Shown here piece by piece: positions 35,367 through 44,876 of a stretch of 64,000 nt of DNA. Source of the DNA: Clostridia bacterium (GTDB lineage Bacteria > Bacillota > Clostridia > TANB77 > CAG-508); assembly GCA_900752335.1 (NCBI GenBank), contig CAADUZ010000006.1:1-64000 (forward strand), read 5' to 3'. Numbering within the stretch: the stretch's first letter is position 1; every line of letters starts with the position of its first letter. A program made the translations under genes and the position numbers. Under the pieces are notes generated by a model, which was not told the origin of the DNA, did not search any database, and saw only the letters and a program-made list of their open reading frames with translations.

Positions 35367-38069
35367 ATGTGGCAGTCTTCTAATATTTTTGAAGTTGCAA
35401 GAAAATTAAGGACAAGCATTGATAGAGGATTAAGTAAGGAAGAAGCAGAAAATAGAAGGAATAAGCATGGACATAATAAATTGGAAGAGAAAAAGAAAGA
35501 AAATCTTTTTGTAAAATTTATAAAAGAATTTAAAGATTTTATGATAATTATTCTAATAATTGCTGCAATTATTTCAGCCGCAATTTCATACTGGCAGGGA
35601 GAAAATGATTACATAGATTCAATAATTATTATCTCAATAGTGGTATTAAATGCAATTATGGGACTAGTTCAAGAATCAAAGGCAGAAAAGTCCCTAGAGG
35701 CTTTAAAAGATATGTCTGCACCTGTTGCAAAAGTAAAAAGAGATGGCAGAATTTTGGAGCTAAAAGGTACGGAGGTAGTACCAGGAGATATAGTGCTACT
35801 AGAAGCGGGAAATTTTGTCCCTGCAGACTGTAGATTAATAAATAGTTATAATTTGAAAATAGAAGAATCTAGTTTAACTGGAGAAACAGTGCCAGTGACG
35901 AAAGATGCAGAAGTATTATTAGATAGCAAAACACCAGTAGGTGATACAGTAAATATGGCATTTGCCAATACTATAGTGGTAAATGGACATGGTGAGGCAA
36001 TAGTAACGGAAACTGGAATGAATACTAAAGTAGGTCAAATTGCTAAAATGATAATAACAAATGAAGCGCCGGAAACGCCAATTCAAAAGAAGCTTGGCGA
36101 GGTTGGAAAAACACTGGGAATAGCATGTTTAACAATTTGTGCATTTATATTTGTAATAGGCGTACTTAAAAAGATAGAGCCGATAGAAATGTTCATGACT
36201 TCAGTAGGACTTGCTGTTGCAGCAATTCCAGAAGGATTACCTGCAATAGTAACTATAATGTTATCTATTGGTGTAACAAGGATGGCTAGAAAAAATAGTA
36301 TAATTAGAAAACTGCCAGCTGTGGAAACATTAGGAAGTAGTAGTGTAATTTGTTCTGATAAAACGGGAACACTTACACAAAACAAAATGAAAGTTACTAA
36401 AGTAATGGATATAAACGGAGAAAGTTTAAACTTCCAAAAAGACTTAATATTAGAATTAGGTACAATGTGTACAGACGTGGAAGGAGAAGTTGGAGAAGCT
36501 ACAGAACTTGCGATTATAAATGCCGCAAAAGAACAAGGAAAATATAAAGAAAGGTTGTACCAAAAATTCAATAGGATTAATGACATACCATTTGACTCCG
36601 AAAGAAAAATGATGACCACAATACATAAAATAGATTTAAATGAATCAGATAGTACAGAAGAAAGTATAAAAAATTTAGTATATAACAAAAATGATAAATT
36701 TTTATGTATAACAAAAGGTGCACCAGAAGTTATACTAAAAAACTGCTCAAAATATTATTTGAATGGGAAAGTTAGTGTATTAGGCATGGACACAATAAGG
36801 AAAATAGAAAACATAAATAGTAAAATGGCAGAAAATGCATTAAGAGTAATAGCAGTAGCATATTCTGCAATGCCAAGACTTCCAACGAGTATAGACAGTG
36901 AAAGTATAGAGCAGAACTTGATTTTTGTGGGATTAATAGGAATGATAGATCCACCAAGAGAAGGCGTAAAGGAGGCGGTAGCAAACTGTAAAAAAGCTGG
37001 AATTAAAACTGTAATGATTACAGGCGATCATATTTTAACAGCAAAAGCAATAGCTAAAGAGCTTGGCATAATGAATAATGAAGACTTGGCAATAACAGGC
37101 AAAGAATTAGACAAAATTTCTAAAACAGAATTGGAGAAGAATATTTTTAAATATTCAGTGTTTGCCAGAGTATCACCAGAGCATAAAGTGCGAATTGTAG
37201 AAGCTTTCCAAAAAACAGGCGCAGTTGTAGCAATGACAGGTGATGGGGTAAATGATGCTCCAGCATTAAAAAAGGCAGACATAGGAATTGCGATGGGAAA
37301 AAACGGTACAGACGTAGCAAAAAATGCAGCAGATATGGTTTTGGCAGACGATAATTTTGTTACTATTGTAGAGGCGGTAAAACAAGGAAGAAATATTTTT
37401 GAAAATATACGAAAAGCAGTGCATTTCCTAATTGCTACTAACATTGGCGAAATTGTAACAATTTTTATGGGGCTACTATTAGGGCTAAAAGCGCCCCTGC
37501 TTGCAATACAACTTTTATGGATTAATTTAATTACGGATTCACTGCCAGCGATAGCTATAGGGTTAGAATCGCCTGATAAGAATATTATGCAAAAAAAGCC
37601 ACGAAATAGCAGAAAGAGTATATTTGCAGATGGACTATGGAGCAAAATTATGCTAGAAGGAATAATGATAGGAATGCTTACATTAGTTGCATTCAGTTTA
37701 GGAAATAATCTGTATGGTTTGGAAGTAGGGAGAACAATGGCATTTGTGGCAATGGCAATGTTAGAATTGGTACATAGCTTTAATGTGAAGAGCGAGGAAT
37801 CAATATTTAAAGTTGGAATATTCGAAAATAAATATTTAATTGGTGCATTTTTACTTGGAACGATATTGCAAATAGCAGTAGTTATGGTACCTACTCTTGC
37901 AAATATATTTGGATTAGTACCACTTGAAACTAACCAATGGCTGTATACATTAGGCATATCTATTTTACCAATAATAATAATCGAAGCACAAAAAATGCTA
38001 GATAGTAGATTAAAAAATAATTCTGCCGTTAAAATTTTTAAAGAAAGAAAACTATCTGTTAAGTCTTGA
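35367..38069 (+). CDS. P-type cation-transporting ATPase, calcium type
   Basis: 900 residues. Phosphorylation loop SDKTGTLTQNKM (about residue 330), the actuator motif SLTGETVPV, FDSERKMM, KGAPEVIL, and TGDGVNDAPALKKADIGIAMG, with ten predicted helices including PEGLPAIVTI in helix 4, which is the calcium-site motif of SERCA/PMR1-like pumps. The final residues lack the calmodulin tail. ATG 35367 with AAAGGAGAG upstream is chosen over TTG 35358. Probably exports Ca2+. Confidence 0.9.
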   Translation: MWQSSNIFEVARKLRTSIDRGLSKEEAENRRNKHGHNKLEEKKKENLFVKFIKEFKDFMIIILIIAAIISAAISYWQGENDYIDSIIIISIVVLNAIMGLVQESKAEKSLEALKDMSAPVAKVKRDGRILELKGTEVVPGDIVLLEAGNFVPADCRLINSYNLKIEESSLTGETVPVTKDAEVLLDSKTPVGDTVNMAFANTIVVNGHGEAIVTETGMNTKVGQIAKMIITNEAPETPIQKKLGEVGKTLGIACLTICAFIFVIGVLKKIEPIEMFMTSVGLAVAAIPEGLPAIVTIMLSIGVTRMARKNSIIRKLPAVETLGSSSVICSDKTGTLTQNKMKVTKVMDINGESLNFQKDLILELGTMCTDVEGEVGEATELAIINAAKEQGKYKERLYQKFNRINDIPFDSERKMMTTIHKIDLNESDSTEESIKNLVYNKNDKFLCITKGAPEVILKNCSKYYLNGKVSVLGMDTIRKIENINSKMAENALRVIAVAYSAMPRLPTSIDSESIEQNLIFVGLIGMIDPPREGVKEAVANCKKAGIKTVMITGDHILTAKAIAKELGIMNNEDLAITGKELDKISKTELEKNIFKYSVFARVSPEHKVRIVEAFQKTGAVVAMTGDGVNDAPALKKADIGIAMGKNGTDVAKNAADMVLADDNFVTIVEAVKQGRNIFENIRKAVHFLIATNIGEIVTIFMGLLLGLKAPLLAIQLLWINLITDSLPAIAIGLESPDKNIMQKKPRNSRKSIFADGLWSKIMLEGIMIGMLTLVAFSLGNNLYGLEVGRTMAFVAMAMLELVHSFNVKSEESIFKVGIFENKYLIGAFLLGTILQIAVVMVPTLANIFGLVPLETNQWLYTLGISILPIIIIEAQKMLDSRLKNNSAVKIFKERKLSVKS

Positions 38070-38100
38070 TTTGATAAGCTTATAATACATATAAATAAAA

Positions 38101-38130
38101 AATAATCGTAGTTTTATCTACGGTTATTTT
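38101..38130 (+). terminator. Terminator of the ATPase gene
   Basis: AATAATCGTAG and CTACGGTTATT form an 11-bp stem, then TT. The remaining part of the gap 38131-38309 contains an A-rich stretch with a repeated GAGAAAAA unit (about 38187-38228) and nothing else I recognise. Confidence 0.8.
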
Positions 38131-38309
38131 GCGTATTATTATCAAATTTTACATTTAGATAGTAATTTTTGCCAAAAGTCAATAGGAGAAAAAACGAGAA
38201 AAAGTGAGAAAAAATGAGAAAAGCAGAGGAAAGTATGGAATAAATTGAGATTTAGTATCTGACAAAAGCCTCAAAATTAGTCAAAATACGAGAAAAAAGA
38301 ATATATGAT

Positions 38310-38338
38310 TTGAAATTACATAGAATATATAGTATAAT
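38310..38338 (+). promoter_or_regulatory. Promoter of the M23 peptidase gene
   Basis: TTGAAA (38310-38315) and TATAAT (38333-38338), spacer 17. Confidence 0.75.
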
Positions 38339-38412
38339 TAACTTTGTCACGTTGCAAAAAAGGAGTGTGAATTTATATTTTAAACAGGAAAATTAAATAC
38401 TGTACAAAAGAA

Positions 38413-39351
38413 ATGATTAGGCTTATAAATATAGTAGCGATTGCACTGTTTATAATAATGTTATTTGTATTATTTAAATTTAATTTGGTTTGTGAAGTAA
38501 CAATAGCAGGAGAATTTGTAGGTTATATAGCAAACAAAAATGAATTTGAAAACAAAGTAAATGAAATAATAAATAAAGAAGAAGAGGCAAAATTGTATAC
38601 TACAATTACAAATATGCCAGAATATAAATTTAAATTAGTTGATAAATCAGAACAAACAAATGAAGAAGTAATATTAGCCAAAATAGAGGAAAATTCTGAA
38701 ACAACATATAAATTATATGCCGTGACACTAGATGGCGAAGAAAAAGCTGTTCTAGCAAGCTTGGAAGAGGCTGAAAAAATTGTCGATGAAATGACAGAAA
38801 AATATGAAGATGATTTAGAATTAGACATTGGTATAACTAATATTATTACAACCGATAAAAAAGACGAAAGTACAGTTAAAGTAGCAAAAGCAACTTTAAA
38901 TAAGAACATAGAAGAAAAAATAGAGAAAATAGAAGAAGAAATAGAAAGAGAATCACATACTGTACAAGGCGTTTATTTAGAGGTTACACCAGTATCTGGT
39001 ATAATAACTTCCAGATTTGGTAACAGGGAAAGTATAAGAAGCTATGGACATACAGGACTTGATATAGCTGCACCAGGTGGTACACCTATAAGAGCGGCAG
39101 CAGACGGTACAGTTTCATTTTCTGGATATAGTGGTGGATATGGTTACGTAGTAAAAATATCCCATGGTAACGGAATAGAAACATATTACGCGCACTGTAG
39201 CGAATTATATGTGTCAAGCGGAGAAAAAATCGAAGCGGGTGACGTAATTGCAGCTGTAGGTTCTACAGGTAACTCAACAGGTGACCACTTACACTTTGAG
39301 GTAGTTGTAGACGGAACTGAAATAGACCCACAAAACTATTTATATAACTAA
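38413..39351 (+). CDS. Membrane-anchored M23 (LytM) peptidase
   Basis: 312 residues as given from ATG 38413. N-terminal anchor (about 5-24), a linker domain of about 170 residues, then the M23 domain: RFGNRESIRSYGHTGLDIAA with the first zinc His and Asp, AADGTVSFSGYSGGYG, VVKISHGNG, YYAHCSEL and GNSTGDHLHFEV with the catalytic/zinc His pair, so it should be active. ATG 38413 has no ribosome site; AGGAG (38361-38365) is well placed instead for an in-frame ATT at 38371, which would add 14 mostly basic residues. A spore-related SpoIIQ-like or wall-remodelling role is possible. Confidence 0.85.
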   Translation: MIRLINIVAIALFIIMLFVLFKFNLVCEVTIAGEFVGYIANKNEFENKVNEIINKEEEAKLYTTITNMPEYKFKLVDKSEQTNEEVILAKIEENSETTYKLYAVTLDGEEKAVLASLEEAEKIVDEMTEKYEDDLELDIGITNIITTDKKDESTVKVAKATLNKNIEEKIEKIEEEIERESHTVQGVYLEVTPVSGIITSRFGNRESIRSYGHTGLDIAAPGGTPIRAAADGTVSFSGYSGGYGYVVKISHGNGIETYYAHCSELYVSSGEKIEAGDVIAAVGSTGNSTGDHLHFEVVVDGTEIDPQNYLYN

Positions 39352-39356
39352 TGAAG

Positions 39357-39418
39357 TGGAACAAGGGGACACACATTTCGTTCCAATTTTGGAACAAAAT
39401 GTGTGTCCCCTTGTTCCA
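39357..39418 (+). repeat. Palindromic repeat, GGAACAAGGGGACACAC family
   Basis: TGGAACAAGGGGACACACAT and the inverse ending CCCCTTGTTCCA are near-perfect arms, with a GTTCC/GGAAC inner stem. It begins six bases after the M23 gene's stop codon and could also act as terminator. Confidence 0.92.
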
Positions 39419-39526
39419 AAATTATTTTAAAAATTTAATTGACTTTGGTAAATATAAGTTATAAAATAATTAAATACTAATATATATTTAAGAAATAATA
39501 TAGTAATGGAATATTGGAGGAAGTTT

Positions 39527-40576
39527 ATGATTATCTTACTTGATGCAATGGGTGGAGATAATGCACCTGATGCAAATATAAAAGGAGCAGTAAAAGCAAT
39601 TAATCAAATTAAAGCAGAAGTTGTTTTAATAGGAAAAGAAGAGGTTATAAAGCAAAGAATTAAAGAATTATATGGAAAAGATATAAAAGAAATATCTCCA
39701 AGGCTTTCTATAAAAAATGCAACAGAAACAATAGAGATGGAAGATATACCAACACAAGCAATAAAACATAAAAAAGATTCTTCAATGGTTGTTGGTTTTA
39801 ATATGTTAAAAAATGGAGAAGGCGACGTATTTATTTCAGCTGGAAATTCTGGAGCTCTTCTTACAGGTGCTACACTTTTAGTAGGAAGAATTAAAGGAAT
39901 TGATAGACCAGCACTAGCAGGAATTTTGCCAGCATATAAAAGTAGGTTACTTCTTATGGACTGTGGTTCTAATACAAATTGTAAGCCAATTAATTTACTT
40001 CAATTTGCACAAATGGCAAGTATATATTTAAAAAATACATTTGGAATGGAAGCACCAGCAGTAGGACTTTTAAATATTGGTACTGAAGAAACAAAGGGAA
40101 ATGAACTTACTAAAGAAAGCTATAAATTATTAAAAGAAAATGCAGAGAAGTTAGATATAAACTTTATAGGAAATGTAGAAGGAAGAGATGCTTTTTCTGG
40201 TAAAGTAGACGTAGTTGTAACAGACGGTTTTACTGGAAATGTGTTCTTAAAATCAGTTGAAGGGCTAGGAAAGTTTGTAAAAAGAAGTTTAACAGAAAGT
40301 TTAACACACAGTATATTGGCAAAAATTGCGGCACTTCCAAGTCTTCCTGCAATAAAGAGATTTTCTAAAACTGTAGATTATAAAGAATATGGTGGAGCTT
40401 TGTTTTTAGGTGTAAAAAAACCTGTTGTAAAAGCTCATGGTAGTAGTGATGAAAAGTTATTTGAATTTACTATTAAACAAGCAGAACAATTTGTAGAAAA
40501 TAAAGCAGTTGATAAAATGATAGAAGCTTTTGAAGGAAAAAATATACCGGAAGGCAATAAAGAAAATCAAGAATAA
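39527..40576 (+). CDS. plsX: Phosphate acyltransferase PlsX
   Basis: 349 residues. LLDAMGGDNAPDANIKGA at the N-terminus, the SAGNSGALLTGAT loop, PALAGILP, VDVVVTDGFTGNVFLK and YGGALFLGVKKPVVKAHG are PlsX motifs. It makes acyl-phosphate from acyl-ACP for phospholipid synthesis. ATG 39527, preceded by GGAGGAAG, is the real start; an ATG at 39506 would lengthen it by seven unconserved residues. acpP follows about 180 bases later and supplies its substrate. Confidence 0.95.
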   Translation: MIILLDAMGGDNAPDANIKGAVKAINQIKAEVVLIGKEEVIKQRIKELYGKDIKEISPRLSIKNATETIEMEDIPTQAIKHKKDSSMVVGFNMLKNGEGDVFISAGNSGALLTGATLLVGRIKGIDRPALAGILPAYKSRLLLMDCGSNTNCKPINLLQFAQMASIYLKNTFGMEAPAVGLLNIGTEETKGNELTKESYKLLKENAEKLDINFIGNVEGRDAFSGKVDVVVTDGFTGNVFLKSVEGLGKFVKRSLTESLTHSILAKIAALPSLPAIKRFSKTVDYKEYGGALFLGVKKPVVKAHGSSDEKLFEFTIKQAEQFVENKAVDKMIEAFEGKNIPEGNKENQE

Positions 40577-40685
40577 TTAAAAATTAAGACTGGTTAGTAT
40601 AATAGATAAAATTTATTTAAATGTTCAAGAAATGCCGAAAAATAGGCATATTTAGCAAATATTTTAATAAAATTTATAAAATATA

Positions 40686-40714
40686 TTGACAATTAAATTA
40701 ATATGTATTATTGT
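40686..40714 (+). promoter_or_regulatory. Promoter of acpP
   Basis: TTGACA (40686-40691) and TATTGT (40709-40714), spacer 17. Confidence 0.7.
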
Positions 40715-40760
40715 TAGATAAACAAGTTTTAAGATAAATTTAAGGAGGTGAACTTATATA

Positions 40761-41003
40761 ATGAGTTCAGAAGAAGTTTTCGAAAAAGTAAAAGGAATAA
40801 TAGTTGAACAACTAGGAGTAGCTGAAACAGCAGTTACAATGGAAGCATCTTTTATAGATGATTTAGGAGCTGATTCACTTGATATAGTAGAATTAATAAT
40901 GGCTCTTGAAGAAGAGTTTGATATAGAAATACCAGATGCAGACGCAGAAAAGGTTGTTTCTGTAAGTGACGTTGTAGAATATATAAAAGATCACATAGCA
41001 TAG
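40761..41003 (+). CDS. acpP: Acyl carrier protein
   Basis: 80 residues. The phosphopantetheine site is Ser in [18 protein letters not shown], followed by [22 protein letters not shown], the recognition helix. TAAGGAGGTG precedes the ATG. It carries growing fatty acyl chains. It has its own promoter between plsX and rnc and two terminators downstream. Confidence 0.97.
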   Translation: MSSEEVFEKVKGIIVEQLGVAETAVTMEASFIDDLGADSLDIVELIMALEEEFDIEIPDADAEKVVSVSDVVEYIKDHIA

Positions 41004-41007
41004 TAAT

Positions 41008-41053
41008 AAAAATGAGCAAATAGTAAATATACTTGTTTAGCTCATTTTTCTTT
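41008..41053 (+). terminator. Terminator 1 after acpP
   Basis: AAAATGAGC pairs with GCTCATTTT across a 22-base loop, followed by T-rich sequence. Confidence 0.7.
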
Positions 41054-41082
41054 AAATGCATATAAAAATAATAAAACAAAGG

Positions 41083-41113
41083 AAAACTTAAGATATTTTA
41101 GTCTTAAGTTTTT
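41083..41113 (+). terminator. Terminator 2 after acpP
   Basis: AAAACTTAAGA and TCTTAAGTTTT form an 11-bp stem with a short AT-rich loop, then TT. The first and second hairpins form a tandem terminator. Confidence 0.85.
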
Positions 41114-41207
41114 ATGTTTTTGAAAATCACTTTTTTTTTCTTACAAAAAGGTGTATAATATAAATGTTAAAAATAATAAGTAAGTAAAAGAATTGGAGAG
41201 TGCGAAA

Positions 41208-41882
41208 TTGAATTTTGAGAAATTAGAAAAGAGCATAGGATATATTTTTAAAGATAAAAATTTGTTAAAAAAAGCATTAACACATACTTCATATGCATAT
41301 GAAAATAGGCAGGAAAGTAATGAAAAGTTGGAATTTTTAGGAGATAGTATATTAGAATATATATCAAGTAAATATATATACATTAATTACAAAAATTTAA
41401 GAGAAGGTGAAATGACTAAAGTTAGAGCAGAAGTAGTTTGTGAAGAAAGCTTATATGAAGTAGCAAAATCACATAATTTTAGTGATTTTATCTTAATAGG
41501 AAAGAGTGAAGAAAATAGTGGAGGAAGGTTTAAACCAGCAATTTTAGCAGATAGCATAGAAGCTACTATAGCAGCGATATACTTTGATGGAGGGCTTGAC
41601 GAAGCAGAAAAATTTATAATAACAAATTTAAAAGATGCTATAGCAAAATCTACGAAACATGTTGGAATGAAGGACCATAAAACAGTACTACAAGAAAAAC
41701 TACAAGAAAACGGGGATATATCTATTAAATATACTGTAATAAAAGAAACGGGACCGGACCACGACAAGACTTTTACAGTAAAGGTAGAAGCAGATGGAAA
41801 AGAACTTGCGATAGGTGAAGGCAGAACAAAAAAAGCAGCAGAAATGGATGCCGCAGGGAAGGCTATTCAGAATATTAAATAA
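41208..41882 (+). CDS. rnc: Ribonuclease III
   Basis: 224 residues. NEKLEFLGDSILEYISSKYIY is the catalytic signature box with the metal-binding Glu/Asp, and the C-terminal dsRNA-binding domain has DHKTVLQEKLQE and GEGRTKKAAEMDAAGKA. TTG 41208 is the likely start: GGAGAG lies 9-14 bases upstream and MNFEKLEKSIGYIF is the usual RNase III beginning. It processes rRNA precursors and structured RNAs. Confidence 0.95.
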   Translation: MNFEKLEKSIGYIFKDKNLLKKALTHTSYAYENRQESNEKLEFLGDSILEYISSKYIYINYKNLREGEMTKVRAEVVCEESLYEVAKSHNFSDFILIGKSEENSGGRFKPAILADSIEATIAAIYFDGGLDEAEKFIITNLKDAIAKSTKHVGMKDHKTVLQEKLQENGDISIKYTVIKETGPDHDKTFTVKVEADGKELAIGEGRTKKAAEMDAAGKAIQNIK

Positions 41883-41910
41883 TTTATATTATCCAAAAGG
41901 AGGGACTTTA

Positions 41911-42951
41911 ATGAAAAAAGAATACATTATACCTATTTTTGTACCACATTTAGGTTGTCCAAATAATTGCACATTTTGCAATCAAAAGAAAATCAGTGGT
42001 CAAACTAAAATGGTAACGAAAAAAGACGTTAAAGAAACTATTGAATATTATCTTAAAAATTTTAGGGATAATCATAAATATGTAGAAGTAGCATTTTTCG
42101 GTGGTAGTTTTACTGCAATAGAGAAAGAAAAGCAAGAAGAATTACTAGAAGCAGTACAAGAATATATAAAAAATAAAAAAGTAAATAGCATTAGAGTATC
42201 TACAAGGCCGGATTGCATAGATAAAGATATTTTGAAAATGCTAAAAAAATACAATGTAAAAACTATAGAATTAGGCGTGCAATCAACAAATAATTACATA
42301 TTAAGCAGATGCAAAAGAGGACATACAGGTGAAGACGTAAAAAACGCATCAAAACTTATTAGAAGATATGGTTTTGTATTAGGGCATCAAATGATGGTAG
42401 GGCTTCCAGAAAGTACAAAGCAGGATGAAATAAATACAGCAAAAGAATTAATAAAATTAAAGCCAAAAATCGTAAGGATATATCCAGTATTAGTAATAAA
42501 AGACACAGAGCTAGAAAGAGAATACAAAGAAGGAGAATATACGCCACTTACAGTAGGACAAGCGGTGGAAAGATGCAAAGAAATAGTAGATTTATTTAAT
42601 AGAAAGAAAATAAATGTAATAAGAATAGGACTTCAAAATACAGAAGAAATAACAGACCCAACGTCAAAAGAAAGCAGTGTTGTGGCAGGGCCATATCATC
42701 CAGCATTTAGACAATTAGTAGAATCTAGTATGTGGTATGATAGTATTGTAAACGAAATAAAAAAGGTAAATGCAAAAGTAAAAAAAGTTAAAATAAAAGC
42801 AAATGACCTAAACATAAATAACATTATAGGACATAAAAAAGAAAACATTACAAAATTAAAAGAAGTATATGACGTAGAAGTAGTAATAGAAAAGGATGAC
42901 AATATAAAGCCTGGCAAATTTGAATTAGAAATATTAGAATCTTATGAATAA
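41911..42951 (+). CDS. Radical SAM protein, Elp3-like
   Basis: 346 residues. The cluster motif CPNNCTFCNQ (Cx3Cx2C) follows IIPIFVPHLG; VAFFGGSFTAI, VSTRPDCID, TIELGVQSTNNYIL and GHQMMVGLPEST are Elp3/oxygen-independent-coproporphyrinogen-oxidase-like radical SAM motifs. There is no acetyltransferase domain as in Elp3. AAAAGGAGGG precedes ATG 41911; readings from 41815 overlap rnc and are rejected. This gene commonly follows rnc in Clostridia; its substrate is unknown, tRNA being a guess. Confidence 0.88.
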   Translation: MKKEYIIPIFVPHLGCPNNCTFCNQKKISGQTKMVTKKDVKETIEYYLKNFRDNHKYVEVAFFGGSFTAIEKEKQEELLEAVQEYIKNKKVNSIRVSTRPDCIDKDILKMLKKYNVKTIELGVQSTNNYILSRCKRGHTGEDVKNASKLIRRYGFVLGHQMMVGLPESTKQDEINTAKELIKLKPKIVRIYPVLVIKDTELEREYKEGEYTPLTVGQAVERCKEIVDLFNRKKINVIRIGLQNTEEITDPTSKESSVVAGPYHPAFRQLVESSMWYDSIVNEIKKVNAKVKKVKIKANDLNINNIIGHKKENITKLKEVYDVEVVIEKDDNIKPGKFELEILESYE

Positions 42952-42955
42952 GTAT

Positions 42956-43004
42956 AAATCACCTATTAGTTGGTAATAATATCAATAAATAAGGTGATTT
43001 TTTT
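42956..43004 (+). terminator. Terminator-like hairpin ending at the yitT start codon
   Basis: AAATCACCT (42956-42964) pairs with AGGTGATTT (42992-43000), then TTTT and immediately ATG 43005. The 3' arm contains AAGGTGA, the only Shine-Dalgarno candidate for the next gene, so the stem would both end transcription and hide the ribosome site. Confidence 0.7.
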
Positions 43005-43865
43005 ATGAAAAAAATAACAAGAACCAAGTTAGCAATAAAAAAATATTTAAAAGAGGGAATAGAAATAGTAATAGGCTGTTTATTAATGGCATTGGGAACA
43101 GCTTTATTTTTGCTTCCTAATCAACTATCATCAGGAGGATTTGCAGGTATTTCTACAATTATTTACTATTTATTGGGCACGCCACTTGGCTTAACAATGC
43201 TAGCATTAAATATTCCACTTATAATACTAACAATTATAAAAGTAGGAAAAGAAATAGCAGTAAAGGGAATATTGGGAACTATAGTACTTTCTACTTTTAT
43301 AGACATATTTGAAAAAATAGAGCCTTTGACGGAAGATAGATTACTTGCAAGTATTTATGGAGGAATTTTAATTGGTCTTGGTACAGCAATAGTGCTAAAG
43401 GCAAATGCATCAACAGGAGGAACAGACCTGTTATCATATATTATTAGAGCATTTAAGCCTCATTTTAAAACAAGCAATTTAATAGTTATTGTAGATACAA
43501 CAATAGTAATTTTAAATGTCTTATTTTTTAAAGAAATCGAAATAGGCTTGTACTCTGCAATAGCAATATATTTAATGGGGAAAATGATAGATATTGTATT
43601 TGAAGGTGTGTATTTTACAAAAACAATGTTTATAGTTTCAAATAAATATAGAGAAATTGCACAAGAAATAGGTCAAAAATTAGATAGAGGGAGCACTGCA
43701 ATTTATGCAAAAGGGACATATACAAGAGAGAAAAAAATGGTACTTTGGTGTGTAGCATCAAGAGGAGAAGTAGTGAGAATAAAACAAATTGCGCAAGAAA
43801 TAGACCCACGAGCATTTATAGTGATATCAAACGCACGAGAAGCCTGGGGAAAAGGTTTTAAGTAG
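43005..43865 (+). CDS. yitT: YitT family membrane protein (DUF161/DUF2179)
   Basis: 286 residues. Five or six membrane helices (FLLPNQLSSGGFAGISTIIYY, GLTMLALNIPLI, GGILIGLGTAIVLKANASTGGTDL) and a cytoplasmic C-terminal DUF2179 domain (RGSTAIYAKGTYTREKKMVLWCV). Function unknown; members are widespread in Firmicutes. A hairpin covers its ribosome site. Confidence 0.9.
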   Translation: MKKITRTKLAIKKYLKEGIEIVIGCLLMALGTALFLLPNQLSSGGFAGISTIIYYLLGTPLGLTMLALNIPLIILTIIKVGKEIAVKGILGTIVLSTFIDIFEKIEPLTEDRLLASIYGGILIGLGTAIVLKANASTGGTDLLSYIIRAFKPHFKTSNLIVIVDTTIVILNVLFFKEIEIGLYSAIAIYLMGKMIDIVFEGVYFTKTMFIVSNKYREIAQEIGQKLDRGSTAIYAKGTYTREKKMVLWCVASRGEVVRIKQIAQEIDPRAFIVISNAREAWGKGFK

Positions 43866-43976
43866 CAAAAAAAGAATTGACACTGCTAATTTAAATTTAT
43901 ATAATATAACTACGAAAATTTATATAAGTAGTTTTAATTTTTATGCAAAAAAATATAGAATGGAAAGGACTAAAAG

Positions 43977-44846
43977 ATGCAAGAACAACATTATGAATTA
44001 GAGAACATATTGTCATTTAAAGCAAAACATATTTTTGAATGCGGACAATGCTTTAGATGGGATGAGGAGAATGATAAAAGCTATACCGGAATAGTAGGAA
44101 GAAATGTAGTAAATGTGAAAGAAGTGGAAAACAAAGTTATATTTTCAAGCTTTGGTGTAGATAATTTAAAAGAGTTAGTTCAGAGCTATTTTGATTTAGA
44201 TAGAGATTATGAAAAAATAAAAGAAGAACTTTCAAAAGTAGATAAATATTTAGCAAAAAGTATAGAATACGGAAATGGAATAAGAATATTAAATCAGGAT
44301 TTATGGGAAACAATTATTTCCTTTATTATTTCAGCCAATAATAATATTCCAAGGATTAAAGGAATAATAAATAGGCTATCTCAAAAATATGGAGAAAAGA
44401 TAGAATGGAGAGGTAAGGAATATTACACATTTCCAACAGTAGAAGAACTCTCAAAAGCAAGTGTGGAAGACTTGCGCAGTTTAGGGCTTGGCTTTAGAGA
44501 TATACGTGTATATGAAACTACACATAAAATATTATCAAAAGAAGTGGATTTAGAGAAACTACATAATGAAGCAGATACGGAGAAGGTAAGAAATATATTA
44601 CTAACACTTTCCGGTGTAGGACCAAAAGTTGCAGATTGCATACTTCTATTTTCGACTTTAAAAAGATTTGACGTTTTCCCAATAGACGTATGGGTACGAA
44701 GAGTAATGAACGAATTATACATAAAAAATGAGGACGAAACCAAAGTAAATAAAAAAGAAATAGAAAGACTTGCAAAAGAAAAGTATGGAAATTTAGAAGG
44801 AATAGCACAGCAATATCTATTCTTTTGGAAAAGAGATACTGCATAG
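43977..44846 (+). CDS. ogg: 8-oxoguanine DNA glycosylase/AP lyase
   Basis: 289 residues; HhH-GPD family. OGG N-terminal fold (FECGQCFRWDEE), WETIISFIISANNNIPRIK, then the helix-hairpin-helix LSGVGPKVADC with the catalytic Lys, and FPIDVWVRR with the catalytic Asp. It matches the Ogg1-like enzymes of Clostridium acetobutylicum type. It excises oxidised guanine from DNA. AAAGGAC-type ribosome site before ATG 43977. Confidence 0.9.
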   Translation: MQEQHYELENILSFKAKHIFECGQCFRWDEENDKSYTGIVGRNVVNVKEVENKVIFSSFGVDNLKELVQSYFDLDRDYEKIKEELSKVDKYLAKSIEYGNGIRILNQDLWETIISFIISANNNIPRIKGIINRLSQKYGEKIEWRGKEYYTFPTVEELSKASVEDLRSLGLGFRDIRVYETTHKILSKEVDLEKLHNEADTEKVRNILLTLSGVGPKVADCILLFSTLKRFDVFPIDVWVRRVMNELYIKNEDETKVNKKEIERLAKEKYGNLEGIAQQYLFFWKRDTA

Positions 44847-44876
44847 AATTTAATTAACTATAAAAAGAGGAATGAA

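Noticed and set aside
37028..37957. 309-codon minus-strand ORF in the P-type ATPase gene
   Set aside because: Opposite the conserved TGDGVNDAP region; no start signals.
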